DNA of 64,000 bases from Candidatus Methylacidiphilales bacterium. GTDB lineage: Bacteria; Verrucomicrobiota; Verrucomicrobiia; Methylacidiphilales; JAAUTS01. Both the position numbers and the translations under genes were made by a program. The notes under the pieces were generated by a model. The model saw only the letters and a program-made list of their open reading frames with translations, was not told the origin of the DNA and did not search any database. The stretch's first letter is position 1. The number at the start of each line of letters is the position of its first letter. The stretch lies in assembly GCA_028713655.1 (NCBI GenBank), contig JAQTNW010000011.1:1-64000 (forward strand). The letters run 5' to 3'. This document shows positions 55,079-62,325 of the stretch, piece after piece.

Positions 55079-55085
55079 CTCATAA
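55079..55085 (+). other. attR core, 7 bp
   Basis: CTCATAA, direct repeat of 31834-31840; bases outside (T before, T after) differ from the attL copy (A before, G after). Confidence 0.88.
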
Positions 55086-55120
55086 TCCCTTGGTTCGGGG
55101 TTCGAATCCCCGCGGGCCCA
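55079..55120 (+). pseudogene. 3' half of tRNA-Ile2(CAU), split by the island
   Basis: Anticodon loop CTCATAA, 3' stem TCCCT, variable loop, T arm (CGGGG TTCGAAT CCCCG) and acceptor CGGGCCC plus discriminator A. The upstream GGCT is island sequence and cannot restore the 5' parts. With 31803-31833 it completes the original gene. Confidence 0.93.
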
Positions 55121-55125
55121 TAAGG

Positions 55126-55380
55126 CTAAAATTCCGACGGGTCCTGCTCCATGGGTATGACCTGGCCCGTGTCATGATCCAGGGCAAACTCAATGGCCCG
55201 CCGCACGTTTCCACTTTCATTGTAGATCAACAACTTAGAGGGCGCGGCTTTGCGGCATTCCATTGCACCGCGGTTGCAGAGCGCGGCATAGGAATCCACT
55301 CGCAGGTTCCTGAGGGTATCTCCCTGGCTCAGGGTCCACGCCAGGGCACGGCCTTTTTGTATTTTAAATACTGTATCCAT
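55126..55380 (-). CDS. Small hypothetical protein
   Basis: 84 aa; ALDHDTGQVIPMEQDP near the C-terminus and SKLLIYNESGNVRRAIEFA recall DUF2188-like small proteins, but the match is loose. It begins downstream of a gene-poor region and ends 5 nt before the tRNA half. Possibly degraded. Confidence 0.4.
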   Translation of the reverse strand: MDTVFKIQKGRALAWTLSQGDTLRNLRVDSYAALCNRGAMECRKAAPSKLLIYNESGNVRRAIEFALDHDTGQVIPMEQDPSEF

Positions 55381-55429
55381 GCTTGCTCCATGTGACTGAC
55401 AACTTTGCCAGATTGATTTATCCGTCTCC

Positions 55430-55651
55430 TTAAAATTTCCAATGGCTCACCACGATCCACAACATTTGCAAAAAACCTGCGCCTGCAATGCAGGTGTAGA
55501 GGAGTGCCCATGCGAACACTATAAAGAGCACCCAGCCACACAGCAGCTTGCCAAACACTATCGAGTCCTGAATTCGTTGGTACAGCATCCATTCCTGTCT
55601 TCTTTCACTTCTCATAGAATACCTCTTGTTGATTGCGTATTCTTTCATCAT
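55430..55651 (-). CDS. Small membrane protein, uncertain
   Basis: 73 aa if it starts at the Met at 55651. One clear hydrophobic helix, FGKLLCGWVLFIVFAWALLYTCIAG, and a second short one (FLQMLWIVV). No family recognised; a longer in-frame start exists at 55744. Weak evidence. Confidence 0.35.
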   Translation of the reverse strand: MMKEYAINKRYSMRSERRQEWMLYQRIQDSIVFGKLLCGWVLFIVFAWALLYTCIAGAGFLQMLWIVVSHWKF

Positions 55652-55740
55652 GCCAGGTGGCCATGCGACTGGATGCAGCTGCGTACCGCATGATCCGGCA
55701 TCCGCCTGAACACCGTAAAAAATCCGTCTCCCGCTGATTT

Positions 55741-56151
55741 TCACGAACTCAGTTCCAAAATATTCAAATCGTTCACCGCGATAATGGCCAGGGTCAGGGC
55801 AACGACTTGCATTTTTGTAAAATAATTCCGCATTTCCTGGATAAGGTCCTCATACTGGGGGGTTGCCGTATCCATCGTTATCTTTTCGCAGAACGCCAGG
55901 GCAGCGCGTTCCTGGCTGTCAAAGAGGTCGGATGTCGCCCACGTTTCCAGTTGACTGAGCCGCTTGTTTGTTTCTCCCCTGGCTTTTAACTCTTCCTGAT
56001 GCGTAATGATGGAAATGGGGCATTGACGAATCTGTGCGACGCGCAATCTGAGCAACTCAAGCAGCTTTGGGGCAACGTTCCCCTCAGCTTCCTGGGGGAT
56101 TTTTCGCTCTGAGGATTCGTTCCGGCGATGGACTGAAAGGCGGTTTTTCAT
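55741..56151 (-). CDS. AhpD/carboxymuconolactone decarboxylase-like protein, altered active site
   Basis: 136 aa. LLRLRVAQIRQCPISIITHQEEL (about 32-54) aligns with the CMD/AhpD motif ExxxxxxCxxCxxxH but the second Cys is Ser, so CxxC redox chemistry is lost while His remains. Downstream helices (RLSQLETWATSDLFDSQERAALAFCEKIT) fit the family. Either a specialised or decaying homologue. Confidence 0.6.
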   Translation of the reverse strand: MKNRLSVHRRNESSERKIPQEAEGNVAPKLLELLRLRVAQIRQCPISIITHQEELKARGETNKRLSQLETWATSDLFDSQERAALAFCEKITMDTATPQYEDLIQEMRNYFTKMQVVALTLAIIAVNDLNILELSS

Positions 56152-56450
56152 GGCGAATTATTACATGCGCTTGTAAATCCCGTGCTTTTCCTATGAGTCA
56201 ATTTTGAACGGAAATGTGCGAAGGTCGAAACGATTTGTTTAGTTATAAGCTGTTATTCACAACATTATAAGCGGAATTTAAGACACACATCCACTGATGT
56301 ATCCGTCCTGGTTATTGTGCAAGTTATTGATTCTGTGAAAGATTCGAGTCGGACCGGTTATCCAGGCCAGCTCAGAAGATCAAGTCCCAGATATTTCTAT
56401 ACCGCCGCAGGACAGTTTACTAATGTTTCACTGTACGGTTGATGAACATT

Positions 56451-56667
56451 TTAGCCCTGTCTTTGCTGCTGTGGCACCCGCTGGCGCAACTCTTCAGCCG
56501 ACAAGTCATTCTCGTCAGCAGAGGCATCCTCTTCATCAATCGCCGCCAGTATTTCAGAAGTTTCTTCTATGGCGTCGTTTCCCAAGTCGTTGAGCCGTTC
56601 TAGCAAGACATGCCGTTCCTTCGCTCTTGAGCTTGGGAAGCTCGTCGAGGTTTTCGGTGATGCTCAT
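56451..56667 (-). pseudogene. Addiction-module antitoxin remnant, frameshifted
   Basis: From ATG at 56667 the frame reads MSITENLDELPKLKSE, then a stop-bound frame. Dropping one G from the GAAGGAACGG at 56622-56613 restores ERHVLLERLNDLGNDA and an acidic tail to a TAA at 56451, about 71 aa. The SxEERxxLLERL pattern is that of small addiction-module component antitoxins. No partner toxin survives next to it. Confidence 0.65.
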
Positions 56668-56788
56668 GGGGGCAATTGACTGGGCTACGCGTGTGCTGGC
56701 AAGCGTTCCGTCGGCGCCCTCCGGGCTGTGGTGAATACAGCCTGCCCGCTGACTATGGAGTATGGGTTTAGGCGCTAATTCTGTCAAT

Positions 56789-56853
56789 TATAGCCCGCTC
56801 GCGACGCATGTCGGAGTTGACAGACCCCTTTCCACGGAATCGGGCGGGCTATA
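56789..56853. repeat. Palindromic intergenic repeat
   Basis: TATAGCCCGC (56789-56798) and GCGGGCTATA (56844-56853), perfect 10-bp arms, 45-nt interior. It shares the TAGCCCG end with the 93-nt inverted repeat at 30461-30553, suggesting one family. Confidence 0.55.
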
Positions 56854-56937
56854 GCGGGGCTTGTAAACACAGCTAAAAATAATGGAGTTGAAACTGGCGC
56901 ATGCAAATCCATCTGCTACGGTGAATCCAATCAAAGC

Positions 56938-57288
56938 ATGAGCCCGCTCCTTCAAAAATTCGGCCTCCACCCCTTGGTGGCTTTTTGTTTCATCGCCGTG
57001 GACTTCATGCTATTCGGCGAAGACGCCGCGCTGGGCCCGGTCGGCTGGGCCATTTCCTGCGCGGTTGCCGCCGTCCTCACCGTCCCGTGCATCCTCCTTC
57101 AACGCTATGCGTACCGCGACACCTGGCAGGTGGCCATCGCCAAGGGGATCATTATCGGCATTCTGACCGCCATCCCGACTCCCCTGCCCTCCATCATCAC
57201 CGCAGCCAGCGGCGTGCTGGGAACCATCGGCACGTTCAAGGCTCTGAAAAACAAGCCGGAACAGCCCGTGATTGATCTGCCGAAATAA
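56938..57288 (+). CDS. Small membrane protein of unknown function
   Basis: 116 aa. Three hydrophobic helices (about 8-30 LHPLVAFCFIAVDFMLF, 33-55 GPVGWAISCAVAAVLTVPC, 65-95 WQVAIAKGIIIGILTAIPTPLPSIITAASG) and a short charged tail. The pattern recalls small poorly characterised inner-membrane proteins; no motif for a reaction. Its stop abuts the ychF stop (convergent genes). Confidence 0.72.
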   Translation: MSPLLQKFGLHPLVAFCFIAVDFMLFGEDAALGPVGWAISCAVAAVLTVPCILLQRYAYRDTWQVAIAKGIIIGILTAIPTPLPSIITAASGVLGTIGTFKALKNKPEQPVIDLPK

Positions 57289-58413
57289 TCAGACATTAAA
57301 GCGGAATTCCATCACGTCGCCATCTGCGACCGGATATTCCTTGCCTTCGATGCGCAGCTTCCCGGCTTCCCGGCATTTGGCAAAGGAGCCCAGCGTTTTC
57401 AAATCCTCATAGGCCGTGCATTCGGCGGCAATAAAACCCCGCTCGAAATCGGAATGGATCACACCCGCGGCAGCCGGCGCCTTGTCGCCCACATGAATCG
57501 TCCAGGCGCGCGTTTCCTTTTCTCCGGTGGTGAAATAGGTCCTCAGGCCTAACAAATGATAAACGGCGCGGATCAGCTTGCCGACACCCGATTCCTCAAC
57601 ACCCAGATCCTTCAAATACGCCTGCTGGTCCTCCGGCGGCAAATCGACCAACTCGGATTCAATCTGCGCGCTGATGATCACCGCCTCGGCCTGCAAATGG
57701 GTTGCGCAATAATCCTCCACCTGCTTCACGCGCAGGCCCGTCGGCGTCGAGCGGTCGCCCTTCGACAACGTCGCCAGGTCTTCCTCCTTCACATTGCAGG
57801 CAAACAAGGTCGGCTTGGCCGACAACAGAAAAAATCCTTTGGCCAGGGCGGCCTCATCCGGATTGAGGGCGAGCGTGACCGCAGGCTTGCCGCTGTTGAG
57901 ATGCGGCTCCAATTTTTCCAGAATAGCGACCTCGGCCTTCGCTTTTTTGTCGCCGGATTTGGCCGACTTCGCAACCCGGTCCTTTTGCTTTTGGACGGAG
58001 GCCATGTCGGCGAGCACAAGTTCGGTCAAAATCACTTCGATATCGCGCAGGGGATCGACGCTTCCGCTCACATGATGGATGTCGGCGTCCTCGAAACAGC
58101 GGACCACCTGCACAATGGCATCGACCTCGCGGATGTGGGACAGGAACTGGTTCCCGAGCCCCTCGCCCTGGCTGGCCCCTTTGACAAGGCCGGCGATATC
58201 GACAATTTCAATCGTGGCCGGCACGATTTTCTGTGTTTTGGAAATTCCAGCCAGCACGTCGAGCCGGGCGTCCGGCACCACCACGACCCCGACATTGGGG
58301 TCAATCGTGCAAAAAGGGTAGTTTGCCGCCTGCGCTTTGCGGGTTTTGGTCACCGCGTTGAACAAGGTACTTTTGCCCACATTAGGCAACCCGACGATTC
58401 CAGATCTTAACAT
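57289..58413 (-). CDS. ychF: Redox/stress-linked GTPase/ATPase YchF (Obg family)
   Basis: 374 aa from the ATG at 58413, where [16 protein letters not shown] (G1) begins; the longer in-frame start adds an unrelated tail. G3 is [20 protein letters not shown]. The C-terminal TGS domain ends with [15 protein letters not shown] and [13 protein letters not shown]. Known to bind ATP rather than GTP in several bacteria, and to associate with ribosomes and translation-start control. A conserved housekeeping gene. Confidence 0.95.
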   Translation of the reverse strand: MLRSGIVGLPNVGKSTLFNAVTKTRKAQAANYPFCTIDPNVGVVVVPDARLDVLAGISKTQKIVPATIEIVDIAGLVKGASQGEGLGNQFLSHIREVDAIVQVVRCFEDADIHHVSGSVDPLRDIEVILTELVLADMASVQKQKDRVAKSAKSGDKKAKAEVAILEKLEPHLNSGKPAVTLALNPDEAALAKGFFLLSAKPTLFACNVKEEDLATLSKGDRSTPTGLRVKQVEDYCATHLQAEAVIISAQIESELVDLPPEDQQAYLKDLGVEESGVGKLIRAVYHLLGLRTYFTTGEKETRAWTIHVGDKAPAAAGVIHSDFERGFIAAECTAYEDLKTLGSFAKCREAGKLRIEGKEYPVADGDVMEFRFNV

Positions 58414-58571
58414 GCTGCGAGTAAAAAACAGATTTATGGCCCCGGCACAATCAAAAAGGCATTTACTTGCGGCCCAGACGCGAACCCGCACCGGGCGCCC
58501 CCAGCCTGATAAAATACAGTAAATGCTTTTGCAATTGTTTCTTCCCCAAGTCATTGTTACTTTTTCCAGTC

Positions 58572-60041
58572 ATGCCAGCCCGATTTCATGCGCCGCGGAG
58601 TTTCTTCTGCCTGTGGATCACCCTCTGCAGCCTGCAGCTCCTATGCCTTGCGGCCCATGCCCAGACCAACCCAAGCGAGCCTTGGGACGACGGCTACCGG
58701 CGCTTCCAGGATTACGCTCCGGAATATCTGGAAATCAAGGTGACCCATGTCGAAACCCGCCAATCCAACGGCTTCTTCTCTGGAGCCAAAACAAACGTAA
58801 GCATCGAAGCGCAGGTTCAACGGGTCTTCCGCAGCGCTTCAGGCCTGCAACCCGGCGGCACGATCCTGATTCATTACACACGCAAGGCGACAGCCGGCAG
58901 CGCCGACCTGAACCCCCCGATCCCGGAGGAAAACAAAATCGTGCCGGCCTTTCTTCGCAAGTCGGGAGCGCTCTACGAACCGGCAGCCTACCATCACAGC
59001 TTCTCTCCGCTCACAGCACGGCAGGTCGAGGCGCTTGAAAAAAATCTCATGGCCAGCCAGGCCGAACGCAAACGCCAGGAAGAAATCCATGCGCAAAAAT
59101 TAATCGTATTGCTGGAGGCCCAAAAGAAAGCGGAGGCGGAGGCCGCCAGCCGTGAAGAGGCCAGCCATCGCGAAACAGCCGGCGCAACGCCGCCAAAGCC
59201 CGCGACAGAACCCGTCATTCAAACTTCGCCCGAACCCGCGCCCACCCCGCCCGTAACCGATTTGCCGTCCGCCTCACCCCCACCCCCGCCATCGGCTCCG
59301 TCTGTTGCACGAAACGAACCTGACACTTCCTCAATTGAAATGGAAGCTCTGCCGCAAAAATCCGCGCCGCCACCGGCCCCTGCCATTTCTTCGGAAACCA
59401 AGCCCGAATCCCCGCCAACACCACCTGCCCCAGAACCACCAGAGCCAACAGTAGTACAGGCAGAACCTGCCACACCCACGCCCGAGCCTCCAGTTCCAGC
59501 GGCGGCGCCTGTTATTAAGACTCCGGATGAAACTGCGCCCCCTGCCCCGCCCGCACCGGAGAAACAAGAGGCCCCTGTGGCAGTAGTTCAAGCCGAGCCG
59601 AAAGCCGCAGAACCAGCTCCCGCGCAACCTGCGCCAACACCGCCAGTACCGGCAAATGAGCCCGAACCCATTAAAATCACCGAGGTTCAACCGTCGCCTG
59701 CAGCTCCCCCTGCCGAGACGAAACAGCCTGAAACACAGCCACCCCCGCAAACTCCGAGCAAAGCCGAAACGAATTTACAGGGCATGGACAGCTATGCGGC
59801 CATCTACTCATTGATGCAGGAGGCCGACGCCGCCAGGACCCGGAACGACAACACGAATGCGAAGGAAATTTATCAAAAGGCGCTCACGCAACTGCAGCAA
59901 CTCCAGCAAAAACAACCGGATTTCCAACCCTTCATTGTCGAATACCGCCTCAAATATCTGCAGGCTAAAATCGATGATTTGAGCAAAAAAATCACGGATT
60001 CCCCGTCCGCCGCACCTTCTCCCACGCCTGCTGTAAAATAA
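58572..60041 (+). CDS. Exported Pro/Ala-rich protein
   Basis: 489 aa from the ATG at 58572. Signal peptide (FFCLWITLCSLQLLCLAAHA, cleavage AHA-Q). An N-terminal globular region (about 24-150, YLEIKVTHVETRQSNGFFSG, QPGGTILIHYTR) is followed by a coiled segment with KAEAEAASREE, a long Pro/Ala/Glu region (about 180-400) like TonB-type spacers, and a C-terminal helical part with a TPR-like YAAIYSLMQEADAARTRNDNTNA. Likely periplasmic; the spacer may cross the envelope. No known family. Confidence 0.72.
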   Translation: MPARFHAPRSFFCLWITLCSLQLLCLAAHAQTNPSEPWDDGYRRFQDYAPEYLEIKVTHVETRQSNGFFSGAKTNVSIEAQVQRVFRSASGLQPGGTILIHYTRKATAGSADLNPPIPEENKIVPAFLRKSGALYEPAAYHHSFSPLTARQVEALEKNLMASQAERKRQEEIHAQKLIVLLEAQKKAEAEAASREEASHRETAGATPPKPATEPVIQTSPEPAPTPPVTDLPSASPPPPPSAPSVARNEPDTSSIEMEALPQKSAPPPAPAISSETKPESPPTPPAPEPPEPTVVQAEPATPTPEPPVPAAAPVIKTPDETAPPAPPAPEKQEAPVAVVQAEPKAAEPAPAQPAPTPPVPANEPEPIKITEVQPSPAAPPAETKQPETQPPPQTPSKAETNLQGMDSYAAIYSLMQEADAARTRNDNTNAKEIYQKALTQLQQLQQKQPDFQPFIVEYRLKYLQAKIDDLSKKITDSPSAAPSPTPAVK

Positions 60042-60099
60042 AGGTTTCCATCCGCGCTTGATCGATTCCGGGTTTTGTGTTTAATTTCACGTTCGCTTT

Positions 60100-60174
60100 G
60101 CAGCCTTAGCTCAGTGGTAGAGCATCACCTTGACACGGTGGGGGTCAGAGGTTCAAACCCTCTAGGCTGCACCA
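60100..60174 (+). tRNA. tRNA-Val(GAC)
   Basis: Acceptor GCAGCCT/AGGCTGC, D arm GCTC-AGTGGTA-GAGC, anticodon loop TTGACAC (GAC), T arm AGAGG-TTCAAAC-CCTCT, discriminator A and an encoded CCA (60172-60174). In contrast, the tRNA-Ile2 gene in this window has no encoded CCA. Confidence 0.95.
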
Positions 60175-60239
60175 GATCCAATCAAAGCCCATCCAGTCCA
60201 TCCTATTGCAGCCTATTGTTGCTGGACTTGATCCAACTT

Positions 60240-61265
60240 TTACTGCGCGATCAACAGGTTCCGTTGCGCGTCCAGATGCTCCTTCTGGCTTTGCAGCAAG
60301 GCCGCATTGGCATCCACGCCCTTCTTTTCATTGTTGATGTTCTGGACCCGCACCGACAGCAATTCGCCGGGAATCGACAAAGCCTGCTGGGCAAGATTGA
60401 TCGGAATATCGATAAACCCGTAAACTTCGCTCGGCTTTTTGTATGAAACCGATTTGAGCACGCCGTTTTCGAATTCGATCGTCGTTGAATTTTTCACAAA
60501 AGCGGCCCGCTTGATTTCCAGAGTCAACAACGGCGCTTCATCCGGCAGATAGACAATCTGCGACAGGCTGTAGGAATCGGATTTTGCAGAAGGGGTGAAG
60601 GCAAGCCGGTACGGCAACAAGGGGCGATAGAAAATGCCTCCGGAACGGCTGCTGCGCACTCCGCGGTTGGACGCATCAAACCATCCCGTGCGCGATTTGG
60701 AATTCATCTCGGTTTTAAACGACAGATTCAGGCCTGCTCCGTTTCTGAGGATGTCGCACACCTCCCTCATTTCGCGCGGATCGAAGGGGTTGATGACACG
60801 GTCGAAAACAAAATCCAGCGTGGCAGCTTTAACGGTTTTTGGCGGCGCCCCGCCTGTCATGACGGCAAGTTTGGCCGCATCGGTGGCCAGCTCGCCCAGT
60901 TTGGCGACGATGGCCGGCGATTTGTCCTCAGTGGTGGAACTGACTTTGTTGAGAAATCCCTCGGGCGAGAACGCAATCTGGATTTCGTCCTCGGAGAGGG
61001 CGCTCTCCTTGTATGAAAAGTAATACGCACGCGTGACATCCGGAACGTAAAGCGTTTCCACCTTGATATTCCAATCGGCCTTGTCCGATGCGGTGATGCG
61101 CAGGCGCAAGCGTCCGCTGGGCAGGTAGTAGAGCATGCTGTTTGCCATATCCGCCTGTGCCGAGGCGGGGGCTGACGCCATGTCCACATGGCGGGAATCC
61201 ACCACCGAACAACCTGCGGCCAGCAATGCCGCGCCAAGCGTAATCACAAGACGAGGACATGCCAT
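60240..61265 (-). CDS. Putative lipoprotein, unknown function
   Basis: 341 aa from the ATG at 61265. Signal MACPRLVITLGAALLAAGCSVV with lipobox LAAGC (Cys at about 18). The rest (residues 20-341) is beta-rich; DKADWNIKVETLYVPDVTRAYYFSYKES-type strands suggest an envelope domain, recalling DUF4831-like proteins, but the family is not certain. First of three lipoprotein-type genes on this strand; the next starts 123 nt upstream. Confidence 0.75.
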   Translation of the reverse strand: MACPRLVITLGAALLAAGCSVVDSRHVDMASAPASAQADMANSMLYYLPSGRLRLRITASDKADWNIKVETLYVPDVTRAYYFSYKESALSEDEIQIAFSPEGFLNKVSSTTEDKSPAIVAKLGELATDAAKLAVMTGGAPPKTVKAATLDFVFDRVINPFDPREMREVCDILRNGAGLNLSFKTEMNSKSRTGWFDASNRGVRSSRSGGIFYRPLLPYRLAFTPSAKSDSYSLSQIVYLPDEAPLLTLEIKRAAFVKNSTTIEFENGVLKSVSYKKPSEVYGFIDIPINLAQQALSIPGELLSVRVQNINNEKKGVDANAALLQSQKEHLDAQRNLLIAQ

Positions 61266-61388
61266 CGATTTTCCTCCGGGGCGAATATACCGGAGGAATA
61301 GATTAGTTCCAAAGAATGTCAAACCAACAGTTAGCGCGTGCGCGTTTCCGTCCTGTTACAGTCGGGAGGAGCAGCTAGAGACAACTTC

Positions 61389-61823
61389 TCAAAGCTGCTG
61401 CCAGCCGGTCACCTTGCCGTTCACAAAATAAACGACAAAGGAATCGCGCACATAGGCATCGGTCTGAGGAAAATATTCCGGCGTCACAACGATTGTTCCA
61501 TCACTCAATCTGCGGTTGGAGTAATGGTAGGCGGGGTAATTGTACGTTTCCAAACGGCCATAGATCCAGCTTACGGTGTCTTTTCCATCGAGATGGCCTT
61601 TGACTTTTCTCAACGGATTCCCCAATGCGATATAAACCGCGTCCTCACTCATGCCCTCCACGATGCGGCCCTTCATCACGGCAGTCTGCTGTTCCTTCGT
61701 GAGTTGGGAAAAGGCTTCCGGCCGCTCCTGCTTGCGGGTTTCAGTTGTGGAACATCCGGCCGGCAGGAAAAGCCAGGCCAGCAACATCGTTCCACTCAGG
61801 ATTCGTAACGCCACGGATTTCAT
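61389..61823 (-). CDS. Putative lipoprotein, SmpA/OmlA-like
   Basis: 144 aa. Signal SGTMLLAWLFLPAGCSTTE with lipobox PAGC. Then MKGRIVEGMSEDAVYIALGNPLRKV, the turn pattern (G-M-s...v..aLG.P) of SmpA/BamE-type repeats, and a C-terminal VVYFVNGKVTGWQQL strand. Possible role in outer-membrane assembly or lipid transport, by fold resemblance only. Confidence 0.75.
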   Translation of the reverse strand: MKSVALRILSGTMLLAWLFLPAGCSTTETRKQERPEAFSQLTKEQQTAVMKGRIVEGMSEDAVYIALGNPLRKVKGHLDGKDTVSWIYGRLETYNYPAYHYSNRRLSDGTIVVTPEYFPQTDAYVRDSFVVYFVNGKVTGWQQL

Positions 61824-61854
61824 AAAGTCAATCTACCGCTAAAATTAAAAAAAC

Positions 61855-62250
61855 TCAAGGCGTGAGAGGTGCCAAAGGCCCGCTCGGAGCGGTTGCTGGG
61901 GTGCCTGGGCCCGGTTCAGGTGCTGGAATAGGCTTCCCGTCCACGCCCGGATAATAAGCCGCCTTCTCCCCTCCGTCATAACGCCGCTTCAATTCCCTCT
62001 CGATCTGGGCCTGTTTCCGGCGCATGATGCCGGCGCTCTCATCCTTCAAAGTCGTGAGACGTTTGCGGTTTGTCATATCGTTCGGCATGCCTTTGTAGGA
62101 TGACAGGGCCGTTTCATACGTCTCCCGCATATCGAGCAGTTCCTGCGTGGTATAATATTCAATGCCGGAAATCGGGTCCGGATTTTGTTTCAAAGTACCG
62201 CATGCGGCCAGTGTCAAAGCCGCGAATATCCCCCAAAGAGCAATGCGCAT
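61855..62250 (-). CDS. Small putative lipoprotein
   Basis: 131 aa from the ATG at 62250. Signal MRIALWGIFAALTLAACGT with lipobox LAAC. A basic helical region (TTLKDESAGIMRRKQAQIERELKRR) and a Pro/Gly tail (PAPEPGPGTPATAPSGP) follow. Family unknown. Upstream member of the three-gene lipoprotein group. Confidence 0.68.
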   Translation of the reverse strand: MRIALWGIFAALTLAACGTLKQNPDPISGIEYYTTQELLDMRETYETALSSYKGMPNDMTNRKRLTTLKDESAGIMRRKQAQIERELKRRYDGGEKAAYYPGVDGKPIPAPEPGPGTPATAPSGPLAPLTP

Positions 62251-62325
62251 GGCGGCAACGTAGCATGGAACTGCGGAAAGAAAAGTTCTGTTCAAAAAAA
62301 TCCGCTTTCGGCATCATCCGGAGCC

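Larger units (their letters stand above)
56152..56937. other. Gene-poor stretch
   Basis: About 790 nt before the small membrane protein gene. It contains the frameshifted antitoxin remnant (56451-56667) and a palindrome (56789-56853). The first 300 nt show nothing recognisable. Confidence 0.5.

Noticed and set aside
53441-55120. The intact tRNA as the attachment site of a second, tandem island
   Set aside because: It is inverted relative to the split halves, contains no junction in its loop except the intron, and has intron rather than element ends on both sides.
55329-55592. 87-codon minus-strand ORF overlapping two other small ORFs
   Set aside because: Overlaps better candidates on the same strand and has no domain.
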